Shown here: positions 32,093 through 40,426 of the stretch, in pieces
Layout of the letters: the number at the start of each line of letters is the position of its first letter
Numbering within the stretch: position 1 is the stretch's first letter
Assembly (NCBI RefSeq): GCF_000702005.1
Contig: NZ_JNKI01000002.1
Location: forward strand, 1 to 64,000
DNA: 64,000 nucleotides
DNA from: Selenomonas sp. ND2010
GTDB taxonomy: Bacteria > Bacillota > Negativicutes > Selenomonadales > Selenomonadaceae
Reading direction: 5' to 3'
Translations under genes and position numbers: made by a program
The notes under the pieces: model-generated
What the model was told of the DNA's origin: nothing
Databases searched by the model: none
Seen by the model: only the letters and a program-made list of their open reading frames with translations

Positions 32093-32130
32093 TTGACATT
32101 TTATAGATGATGTAATATCGTATGGTACAA
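32093..32130 (+). promoter_or_regulatory. Rrf2 gene promoter with third dyad
   Basis: TTGACA (32093-32098), 17-bp spacer, TATCGT (32116-32121). The third 21-bp dyad ATGTAAT-N7-GGTACAA (32110-32130) covers the -10, a position that fits autorepression. Confidence 0.7.
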
Positions 32131-32154
32131 CGACTACATAACGGAGGTTTTTTC

Positions 32155-32583
32155 ATGCAGTTTTCGTTTCGTCTGCCGGTAGCGACACATATATTGCTTT
32201 GTATCGAGCGGTTCAAGGATGAGTACAAGACCACTTCCACCTTTTTGGCCAGCAGTGTCAATGTCAATCCGGTTATCATCCGCAAAACATTGGGCCAGCT
32301 CAAGGCTGACGGACTAGTGGATGTGGCAGCAGGTGTCGGTGGGGCCAAACTCACAAAAAGCCCGCAAGACATCACGTTGTGGGATGTCTTCCAGGCTGTG
32401 GAAGAGGACGAGGATCTATTTCATTTTCAGGAGAACCCCAATCCGAAGTGCCCGGTGGGCAGGAATATCCATGGGGTGCTAGGGGACAGGCTCGAAGAGG
32501 TCAGACAGCACATGCTGGCCGATTTCAAGAAAGTAACCATTGCCGATTTATTGGCGTCTATCGAGGCGAAAGAAGCAGAGTGA
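32155..32583 (+). CDS. Rrf2 family transcriptional regulator
   Basis: 142 residues. Winged helix start FSFRLPVATHILLCIERFKD, recognition region TSTFLASSVNVNPVIIRKTL, wing GVGGAKLTKSPQDITLWDVF. No Cys triad in the loop typical of IscR/NsrR (only one Cys, in PKCPVG), so it resembles YwnA-like, cluster-free Rrf2 proteins. ATG 32155 follows GGAGG. Three similar 21-bp dyads in the shared upstream region indicate control of itself and of the divergent cupin gene. The next gene starts four bases after its stop. Confidence 0.88.
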   Translation: MQFSFRLPVATHILLCIERFKDEYKTTSTFLASSVNVNPVIIRKTLGQLKADGLVDVAAGVGGAKLTKSPQDITLWDVFQAVEEDEDLFHFQENPNPKCPVGRNIHGVLGDRLEEVRQHMLADFKKVTIADLLASIEAKEAE

Positions 32584-32587
32584 GAAA

Positions 32588-33460
32588 ATGCATGACATCT
32601 GGAATCCATGGCATGGCTGCAGGAAAATCAGTCCTGGCTGTGCCAACTGCTATATGTATACGCTGGATAAGCAAAGAGGGAAAGATGGCGCGGTCATTTA
32701 TCGTACGGACAATTTTTCCTATCCTTTGCAGAAAGACCGCTACGGCAGTTATAAGGTAAAGAGCGGCGAGCTTATCCGCGTGTGCATGACTTCGGATTTT
32801 TTTCTGGAAGAGGCGGACAAATGGCGGGACGAGGCATGGGAAATCATGCGGCAGAGGCCGGATGTCATTTTCTATCTGCTGACCAAGCGCCCGGAACGGG
32901 TGGCGGACTGTCTGCCCCGGGACTTTGGCAGCGGCTGGGAGAATATCTGGTTCAATGTCACCTGCGAGAATCAAAAAATGACCGATAAAAGATTACCCTT
33001 GCTTAGGGATTTGCCCTTCAAGCACAAAGGTGTTATGTGCGCTCCCTTGATTGGCGCCGTAAGTTTGAAGCCCTATCTAGAGGATGGTTTCATAGAGCAG
33101 GTTATCTGCGGCGGCGAAAACTATGAAGGGTCACGGCCTTGCAATTATGATTGGGTCCTGGCTTTGCATGAAGAGTGTCAGGCAGCCAATGTCTCCTTTT
33201 CCTTCATCGAAATAGGTTCGTATTTTATTAAGGACGGCAAGCATTATCGCTTGAACAGCAAGCAGAAACAGGCGGAGCAGGCATTTAAGGCAGGTTTGAA
33301 TTTTAAGGGCAAGCCCATGCATTTTGACCTGCGGTATGCCATTGGCATTCCGGTAACGTCAGAGGATTGCTATAGAGCCGCTTATGACGGTCCGCATTGC
33401 CATGCCTGTGGCAGCAGATTGATCTGTAATGGCTGCAGCCATTGCGGCAAATGTGGGTAA
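32588..33460 (+). CDS. DUF5131 (phage Gp37/Gp68-like) protein with C-terminal zinc ribbon
   Basis: 290 residues. Starts HDIWNPWHGCRKISPGCANC with the CxxxxxxxCxxC cluster common to the family, then VCMTSDFFLEEADKWRDEAW, YLLTKRPERVADCLP, ENIWFNVTCENQKMTDKRLP, GVMCAPLIGAVSLKPYL and VICGGENYEGSRPCNYDW. The fold is thought to be radical-SAM-like, though the Cys spacing is not canonical. The C-terminus adds CHACGSRLICNGCSHCGKCG, a Cys-rich ribbon. Reaction unknown. Four bases after the Rrf2 gene and presumably co-transcribed. Confidence 0.82.
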   Translation: MHDIWNPWHGCRKISPGCANCYMYTLDKQRGKDGAVIYRTDNFSYPLQKDRYGSYKVKSGELIRVCMTSDFFLEEADKWRDEAWEIMRQRPDVIFYLLTKRPERVADCLPRDFGSGWENIWFNVTCENQKMTDKRLPLLRDLPFKHKGVMCAPLIGAVSLKPYLEDGFIEQVICGGENYEGSRPCNYDWVLALHEECQAANVSFSFIEIGSYFIKDGKHYRLNSKQKQAEQAFKAGLNFKGKPMHFDLRYAIGIPVTSEDCYRAAYDGPHCHACGSRLICNGCSHCGKCG

Positions 33461-33481
33461 TGATTATTATCGATCGGCGAT

Positions 33482-33530
33482 AGCCAGCGGCATATCGGTA
33501 AAAAGCCAGTTTAATGCCGCTGGCTTTTTT
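33482..33530 (+). terminator. Terminator after DUF5131 gene
   Basis: AGCCAGCGGCAT (33482-33493) with ATGCCGCTGGCT (33514-33525), then TTTTTT. Confidence 0.8.
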
Positions 33531-33539
33531 CGGTTATTT

Positions 33540-33647
33540 TGACAAGTCAAATTGACTTGTCATTTTTTGCAAATAAATAGTGATTCGTTACTGGTGGGAT
33601 AAGGAGGGATTTCCTACAGATACAGGCAGGATTTTGACTTGTCAAAA
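33540..33647 (+). promoter_or_regulatory. Two palindromes in the leader of the giant sensor gene
   Basis: Perfect palindrome TGACAAGTCAA-A-TTGACTTGTCA (33540-33562) and TTTTGACTTGTCAAAA (33632-33647). Both contain GACTTGTC, so they look like repeats of one operator flanking the promoter of the 2186-aa sensor gene. The protein that binds them is not identified; the TetR protein at 22987 has a different operator. Confidence 0.55.
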
Positions 33648-33715
33648 ACGAAGTATGCAGAAATGAAAAAACGAAATTTTGTTTGATGGGCTTTACTGGA
33701 GAGAGGAAGCTTACT

Positions 33716-36700
33716 ATGAGCAAAAAAGGCCAGTTTTTTAATCAGCCTTATATTGTGTCATCGGAAATGCGAGCGGCGTTGGAAGGACTTGCTATTCCCC
33801 TGGCGATGTATCAGTTTTTGCAGGGCAAGATCCAGGTGCTGTTGGTATCAGATGGCTTGTTGGCGTTGCAGGCTCCTGGGTGCACTCGGGCGGCATTGGT
33901 GGCGCAGTTTGAGAACGACATGTATAAGAATGTTCATCCGGATGATACGGTGCATGTGGCGGTAGCGGCGATGGACTTTGCCCGCACGCAGGGCGGCATT
34001 TATGATGCGCTGTATCGGGAACGGCTCTATGGCAGGGAAGAATATCGCATTTTGCATGCCCGTGGGACTCACTGCTATTTGGAAGATGGTACGGAGTATG
34101 CTGTGGTATTTTACGATGATGTTACCGAAGCGATCGATGCCTCTCACTCACATGAGAAACTCTATATTCATACGTTGGAAGAATTGATTAATAGCAATGG
34201 TGAGGCATTTGCTATCGTCGGAGCAGAGGGACACGAACTTTTTATGTGCAATCATGCGATGCGTGTCCTTTGGCCGCCGGTTCGTTTTTTTGACAGTGGG
34301 ATAACGTTTGAAGAATTTTTTTATCCAGTAGATGACAAGAATATCATTTCCCTGGATGATTTGGCAGATGGTCCTGAGACGATTGTGCCAATGCCGGGGA
34401 GTGAGACGGAAATCCTGCTGCAGGTGATACGAACGCTTTGGAAGGGGCAGCCCGCTTATCTCTTGCGGGCTGCTTTGCGGGATGAGAAGTTTTACGATGA
34501 ACGGACCAATCTTCCTAATGGCAATTACTTCCACTTGCGTGGGCACGTGGTTGGGCAGCGATTATTGCGTGAAGGCAGGCAGCCGGCTATTATGGATATT
34601 CGTGTTTGTCGTATGCCGTCACGCAACAGCCGATATGATTTTTCCGAAGATGATAATCTTATGATGCGCATTGCCAATCAAATCCGGCAGCAGTTTCCTA
34701 GTGACTTGGTTTGCCGCTTCGGCGATGAACGTTTTGTGGTGCTGAGTGCTGCTAGTGAGGCTGAAGATGCTTTCGCGGAAGTGAAGCGGCAGGTCATGGA
34801 ACAAGAGAAAGGAGATGTGCTTCGGATTTATGCCGGCATTTGTCTCGATGGTGGCGATGCGGAAGATTTTTTACATGCCTGCGATCGGGCAAAGCTAGCC
34901 GCGGATTATTTGTGCTCATCACCAGAGAAGGATTGGGCGTATTATGCTCCGGAGATGGAGCAGCAGGCGGAGTTATATGATTATATTGCGGCACATATTG
35001 ATGAAGCGGTGCAACGAGGCTATATTCAAGTATATTATCAGCCGATAATCCGTACGCTTACGCGTACACTATGCGGTTTAGAGTCTTTGGCGCGTTGGCA
35101 GGATCCACAGCGGGGCATGCTGAATCCTGGATCTTTTATTTGCACGTTGGAAAATACGCGGCAGATTCACAAGTTGGATTGTTATGTAATTCAGCAGATT
35201 TGCAAGGATTTGCGTGCTTGCCTGGATATGGGGCGACCGGTAGTGCCGGTTTCCGTTAATTTGTCCCGGCTGGACTTTTTACTTTGTGATATTTTTGATG
35301 TAGTGGAAGCGGCAATCGCAAACTATGGTCTTGCGCGGAATCTTTTGCACATCGAGGTGACAGAAAGTCTGTTGGTGGGAGAGGAGACCGTTCGGCAACA
35401 GATTTCCCGTTTTAAGGCAGCTGGCTATGCCGTGTGGATGGATGATTTTGGCAATGGGTATTCTTCGCTTAACACGCTAAAAGACTGTGATTTTGATGTA
35501 CTCAAATTGGATATGAACTTTGTGAGGAATCTAAATGAGCGGTCGCAAGAAATCATTCGCTACACGGTGGCGATGGCCAAACGCATTGGATTTGAAACAT
35601 TGGCTGAGGGCGTGGAGTCCGAGGAGCAGCTTCAGGTTTTGCAGGAAATGGGTTGCGAGATGGTACAGGGCTATTTTTTCGGACGCCCGCAGCCTTTGTT
35701 TAGTGCGTTTGAATTCATCCGTCAGCAGGAAATCGAGATTGAGCAGGCAGCCGATGTTGCTTTGTTTCGGGAACTTAGCCGGACGAATTTTTTGATTGAT
35801 AATGGTATCGCAGTGGTAGAGCTTCGGCAGGCGCGGTTTCATTATCTTGGAGCAAATTCGTATTATACCGATTTGTTGCGTATGTTTGGCTTTGAAGGAT
35901 TGCAGGCAGAGGAGGTCGTTCTGAATGGTGGTGCGATGGACTGGCTCAGTCTGATTTATGGACTATGTCAGGAAGCTCGGAGTCAAGGACAGGTAGTTTC
36001 GCATAATTTCCTGTTGAAAGGAAATCTCTGTCTGCTGAAAATTGAGTTTGTTGGTGCACGGGGCAGTCAGCAGTTTTATCGATTTATGACGCATAATGCC
36101 ACCAATAATTTTTCGAGTTGCGAACTGTCGAAGTTCCATCCGTCTTCGCAGTATTTGATTGAGATGTTTCAGGACATTGCGCTCATCGATGTGGAGCAGG
36201 ATAGTTTTGAAAAGGTCTATTCGCAAAAGCACTGGAGTGGTTTTGAAGAAGCATTGTCGTTTCGGGAAGTCGTGGGACTGTTCGCCCAGCAGGTGATTCA
36301 CCCTGAGGATAAGAAACGGTTTGTCACGCTTATGCAGCTTGACTGGCTGACACAGATGGAAAAAAAGGAACAGCGCTGTCTACGGGAATTTTTCCGCATT
36401 AATTTGCCGGCGGGCGGCAGCCGCTGGGTGGCGCTTAATATTCTTGCCACGGAATCGAACAAACGATTTTTGTTCTGTATTCAGGAACTGCCACAGGATA
36501 AATTAGCGGATTATTTCAACTACATCTATGCGCAGTACGAACAAGCCGCTTATCATGAGGTGGATGAACGGACGGGACTCTTGAATCGCACGGGATTTGA
36601 TCGTTATGCGTACGAGTATTTGGCGCAGCACCACGATAAGCCGGCGGTTTTGTTGGTAGTGGATATTGACAATCTACAATTTATTAATGACCGTTATGGC

Positions 36701-39700
36701 TATGTAGTGGGAGATAGAGCCATACATTGTGTGGCCGATGACCTTAAAGGGATATTTGGCAAGGATAGTATTGTTTGCCGTAATGCCAGTGATGAATTTT
36801 TGGTCTTTATCAAAGAGGCGGATTGGTCTCAGGTAGAACCTCGGGTGAAAAAGTGTGCGCAGGAATTACATAGCTTTGCCTTTGAGGGGAGTGAGATTGC
36901 AGTCACCCTTTCGATTGGAGCGGCTGGGTATCCGATTCATGGAAAAAATCTGCCGGTGTTAGGCCGCAAAGCTGATGCCGCGCTTTATCAGGTTAAGGGA
37001 CAGGGTAAGCATTCGTATCTCGTGTTTGAGGCAACGGGCAACAGTCAGTGGTGTATTCCTCTGGGGCTCGACGATATTGCAATCATGGATGGGTTGCCTG
37101 GGGCTGTTTTGGTATACCGAGCGACTGGGCAGGGAGAAATTCTCTACGGGAATCAGGGCTTGATTGATTTAGTTGAGTGCAGGGATATGGAAGAGCTCTT
37201 GCGGTTTGTGCAGGGGAGTTTCCGCAATCTTATTTTGCTGGAGGACCGTGATGCTGTGGAGAAGAGCATTTGGAATCAGATTATGCATCAAGAAGGCAGT
37301 CGCATTGATTTTGCGTCGTTCCGTATCGTCACGCGGAAGGGCAATGTCCGTTATGTGCATGCGATTGGCAGACTGATGCGCAATCCAAAGCAGGGGGAGG
37401 TGTTCTATTCGTTTTTCTACGATGATGCCCAGCAGCGACAGCTTATGGATTATCAAACAATGCCTTATGATGCTGGGATTGCTATGACATTGTCGCAGGA
37501 ATTTATGACGGTGTATTCGCTGCGGTTACCGGAGGAAACATTTGAAATTCTCAAGCTGGATGATCGGCATAAGACGAAAGTTGGCCGATTGCTGCTCGAT
37601 CGGCCGTATCGCGAGATTGTGGATGATTTTATCAATACGATTGTTTGTGCGCGTGATCGCAAGGCGGTTCGTCAGGCGATGTCGACGCGGTATATGTTTG
37701 AGCAGCTTTGTAAAGCGCCGTACTACAGTCAGATTTATCTTAACGATGAACAGGTGTATTACGAAATCAAAATTGCGCTCGAAAGCCGTATGGGGGAGAA
37801 CATGCAGGTCCTCATTGGTTTTGCTGAGTGTGATGAACATTCGCGGCGTGAGATGTACGACCGGCAAATTATTCAGGCGATTGCACAGGAATATGGTTTG
37901 ATTCTCGAATTGCAATTACAGGAGGACAGGATTGAGCGGTGTCTGCATCGATCGGAAAACATGTCCTTGCTCGATTATCATAAAATCTTTGATACCGATT
38001 GCTACTCGACCGGTGTGCTTGATTTTTGCCGGGAGGCGGTAGAGGAAAAATATCGCGAGAAATTGCAGAATGAATTGTCGGTTAAGGCCTTGCAACGTGC
38101 ACTTAAGAAAAAAAACAGTATCCGCGGCAGTTTTGAGAGCCAAGCGGGGCGGTATTATGAGTGGAAAGCTGTTCGCATTGATGCGGCTGAAAGTCAGGTC
38201 AACCATGTTTTGCTGGCATTAGCGGATAAAGACGATGAAATCCGTCGTGAACGTGTGCATGCTTTGGAAAAGCGGCAAAGTACGGATATGATTGCTGGCT
38301 TGGCGGAGGAATATGCAGCGGTTTACTTGCTGGATTTGCATACGGGGAAACTTGTTCCCTTCCAACAGGAAGCACGATTGCTGGAGGAGGTTTTTCCCCT
38401 TCACAAAGGCTACAGCCTGGCCATGAAATCCTTCGTGGAACAAAGAGTTTATGAACCAGAACGCTTGCGGGTCCTTACGGCGAGCAGCTTGGAAAAGGTT
38501 CAGGCGGAGCTTGAGAAGAATAATACGTATTCGGTTATATTCAGTGTTTGGCAGGAGGGGATGCTTTGGTTCCGCGAGCTGAAGTTTGTCCGGATGAAGC
38601 AAACAGGGATACCTCGTCAAGTAGTGTTAGGATTCCTGGACCGTGATGATGAAATCCGCCTGCGCTATGTCAACGAACAATTGGTCAAGGAGTATAGTGC
38701 AATTTATGTCTGCGAGTTGGAATCCGGCCGTATCCGTGGCTTTTTGCCCTTCAGTTATGTTAAAAGTCAGCAGCTGGAGTCTCGAGATTATCGAACGGTG
38801 ATTGGGCCGCTGGCCAGCCTGGTGGCACCCGCTTATCGGCATTTATGGGAACAGCTCAGTGACCCACAGTATGTGCAACAGTTGTTAGTGGTGGACAATC
38901 GGCGGGAGTATATTTACGAAGTGCCGGGGATCGACAATACTTGGCGTCGCGTTATCTTGCAGGTTACGGATCGGCAGTCGGATGGCCGTGTATCGCGCAT
39001 CATCATGTCGTTCATGGCGATTGACTTCAAACAGGCGGAGCAACTAGCGCTTGACCGTAAGGTCAAACAGCAGAAGAAGAAGCTGGAAACACAGCATGAT
39101 CAATTGGCCTTGGCACTGCAGCAGGCAAATGCGGCCAGCAAGGCCAAGACGGATTTTCTGTCGAATATGTCCCATGATATTCGTACGCCGATGAATGCGA
39201 TTATTGGATTTACGGAATTGGCCGAGGCTCATCGGGATAATCTAGACTTGGTGCATGAGTATTTGCAAAAAATTTCTACGGCCAGCCGCCATTTGCTTTC
39301 GCTTATCAACGATGTGTTGGATATGAGTCGTATCGAGAGTGGGAAAGTGACGCTGGAGGAAAAAGCGACAAATCTTTTGGAATTGGTACAGGGAATCCGC
39401 GATATGCTGCAAAGCGATATGAAACAGAAAGGGTTAGACTTTTTCCTCGATGTGGAGGGCATCCAAAATAAGCTGGTGGTTTGCGATAAACTGCGAATAA
39501 ACCAAATCCTGTTGAATTGTCTATCCAATTCCATGAAATTTACGGCAAGTGGTGGCAGCATTGGTTTGCGTATTGTACAGATGGATAATGCGCCAGCTGG
39601 CTATGGAAATTTCAGTTTCGAGGTTTGGGATACGGGAATTGGTATGAGCGAGGAATACGTTCGTCATATCTTTGAACCCTTTACCCGCGAGCGGACTAGT

Positions 39701-40276
39701 ACCGTCAGCAAGATTCAAGGAACTGGCCTTGGTATGGCAATTGTCAAGAATATCGTGGATATGATGAATGGGTCCATCAGTGTCTATAGCGAGCAAGGCT
39801 GTGGGACGACGTTTCATATTGAACTCGTACTGCGGCTGGCTGAGGATGCAATGGAACCTTTTATGAAGAAAAAGGAGAAACATTTGCCAGTGGCGGGGCA
39901 TTTTGCTGGCAAGACGATTCTGGTCGTTGAGGATAATGAAATCAATCTAGAAATTATTTTGGCCCTGTTGGGCGATTTCGGTGCAAAACTTGTGTCAGCC
40001 GAAAATGGTGCGCAGGCGGTGGAGCTATATTCGCAAGATCCCCAGCGGTTTGACCTCATCCTGATGGATATCCAGATGCCAGTAATGGATGGACTGGAGG
40101 CGACTAAGGCGATACGTAAAGGCGAAGAAGGAAGGCGTGTTCCGATTTTGGCTATGACCGCCAATGCCTTTGCCGAGGACCGGCGCGTGGCTATGGACAG
40201 CGGAATGGATGACTATATCACCAAGCCGGTGGATATGCCAACGCTGCTACTGAAATTGCAGGAATATCTAGGATAA
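33716..40276 (+). CDS. Giant PAS-GGDEF-EAL-PAS-GGDEF-PAS-histidine kinase-receiver protein
   Basis: 2186 residues, soluble. Order: PAS-like region (1-~255); first GGDEF domain with GDERF (336-340), degenerate; EAL domain with ESL (456-458), SVNLSRLDF, IEVTES, DDFGNGYSSLNTL (D576-D577) and ETLAEGVES, all catalytic positions filled, so phosphodiesterase activity is likely; PAS-like; second GGDEF with ASDEF (1024-1028), degenerate; several PAS-like repeats (~1100-1770, with recurrent ADKDDEIRRERV / LDRDDEIRLRYV joints); coiled coil; HisKA with H1820 in SHDIRTPMNAIIGF; HATPase with DTGIGM and GTGLGM (from 2002); receiver with D2118 in LILMDIQMPVMDG. It couples c-di-GMP breakdown to phosphorelay. 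ATG 33716 follows GAGAGGAAG. Unusually long for such a hybrid. Confidence 0.9.
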   Translation: MSKKGQFFNQPYIVSSEMRAALEGLAIPLAMYQFLQGKIQVLLVSDGLLALQAPGCTRAALVAQFENDMYKNVHPDDTVHVAVAAMDFARTQGGIYDALYRERLYGREEYRILHARGTHCYLEDGTEYAVVFYDDVTEAIDASHSHEKLYIHTLEELINSNGEAFAIVGAEGHELFMCNHAMRVLWPPVRFFDSGITFEEFFYPVDDKNIISLDDLADGPETIVPMPGSETEILLQVIRTLWKGQPAYLLRAALRDEKFYDERTNLPNGNYFHLRGHVVGQRLLREGRQPAIMDIRVCRMPSRNSRYDFSEDDNLMMRIANQIRQQFPSDLVCRFGDERFVVLSAASEAEDAFAEVKRQVMEQEKGDVLRIYAGICLDGGDAEDFLHACDRAKLAADYLCSSPEKDWAYYAPEMEQQAELYDYIAAHIDEAVQRGYIQVYYQPIIRTLTRTLCGLESLARWQDPQRGMLNPGSFICTLENTRQIHKLDCYVIQQICKDLRACLDMGRPVVPVSVNLSRLDFLLCDIFDVVEAAIANYGLARNLLHIEVTESLLVGEETVRQQISRFKAAGYAVWMDDFGNGYSSLNTLKDCDFDVLKLDMNFVRNLNERSQEIIRYTVAMAKRIGFETLAEGVESEEQLQVLQEMGCEMVQGYFFGRPQPLFSAFEFIRQQEIEIEQAADVALFRELSRTNFLIDNGIAVVELRQARFHYLGANSYYTDLLRMFGFEGLQAEEVVLNGGAMDWLSLIYGLCQEARSQGQVVSHNFLLKGNLCLLKIEFVGARGSQQFYRFMTHNATNNFSSCELSKFHPSSQYLIEMFQDIALIDVEQDSFEKVYSQKHWSGFEEALSFREVVGLFAQQVIHPEDKKRFVTLMQLDWLTQMEKKEQRCLREFFRINLPAGGSRWVALNILATESNKRFLFCIQELPQDKLADYFNYIYAQYEQAAYHEVDERTGLLNRTGFDRYAYEYLAQHHDKPAVLLVVDIDNLQFINDRYGYVVGDRAIHCVADDLKGIFGKDSIVCRNASDEFLVFIKEADWSQVEPRVKKCAQELHSFAFEGSEIAVTLSIGAAGYPIHGKNLPVLGRKADAALYQVKGQGKHSYLVFEATGNSQWCIPLGLDDIAIMDGLPGAVLVYRATGQGEILYGNQGLIDLVECRDMEELLRFVQGSFRNLILLEDRDAVEKSIWNQIMHQEGSRIDFASFRIVTRKGNVRYVHAIGRLMRNPKQGEVFYSFFYDDAQQRQLMDYQTMPYDAGIAMTLSQEFMTVYSLRLPEETFEILKLDDRHKTKVGRLLLDRPYREIVDDFINTIVCARDRKAVRQAMSTRYMFEQLCKAPYYSQIYLNDEQVYYEIKIALESRMGENMQVLIGFAECDEHSRREMYDRQIIQAIAQEYGLILELQLQEDRIERCLHRSENMSLLDYHKIFDTDCYSTGVLDFCREAVEEKYREKLQNELSVKALQRALKKKNSIRGSFESQAGRYYEWKAVRIDAAESQVNHVLLALADKDDEIRRERVHALEKRQSTDMIAGLAEEYAAVYLLDLHTGKLVPFQQEARLLEEVFPLHKGYSLAMKSFVEQRVYEPERLRVLTASSLEKVQAELEKNNTYSVIFSVWQEGMLWFRELKFVRMKQTGIPRQVVLGFLDRDDEIRLRYVNEQLVKEYSAIYVCELESGRIRGFLPFSYVKSQQLESRDYRTVIGPLASLVAPAYRHLWEQLSDPQYVQQLLVVDNRREYIYEVPGIDNTWRRVILQVTDRQSDGRVSRIIMSFMAIDFKQAEQLALDRKVKQQKKKLETQHDQLALALQQANAASKAKTDFLSNMSHDIRTPMNAIIGFTELAEAHRDNLDLVHEYLQKISTASRHLLSLINDVLDMSRIESGKVTLEEKATNLLELVQGIRDMLQSDMKQKGLDFFLDVEGIQNKLVVCDKLRINQILLNCLSNSMKFTASGGSIGLRIVQMDNAPAGYGNFSFEVWDTGIGMSEEYVRHIFEPFTRERTSTVSKIQGTGLGMAIVKNIVDMMNGSISVYSEQGCGTTFHIELVLRLAEDAMEPFMKKKEKHLPVAGHFAGKTILVVEDNEINLEIILALLGDFGAKLVSAENGAQAVELYSQDPQRFDLILMDIQMPVMDGLEATKAIRKGEEGRRVPILAMTANAFAEDRRVAMDSGMDDYITKPVDMPTLLLKLQEYLG

Positions 40277-40282
40277 GGAAAA

Positions 40283-40325
40283 GACGGCAAATTGTCCGGT
40301 GTGTGGACGGTTTGCTGTCTTTTTG
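40283..40325 (+). terminator. Terminator after giant sensor gene
   Basis: GACGGCAAATTGTCC against GGACGGTTTGCTGTC with TTTTT. Lies 150 bp before recJ. Confidence 0.75.
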
Positions 40326-40426
40326 TATTATATTTGTGCACACGAGGAGTGAAATGTTCTATTTGATAGAAAAATATGGATAAAAGTAATAAAATACGTT
40401 AATATATAGCTTAGGAGTTGTAAACA

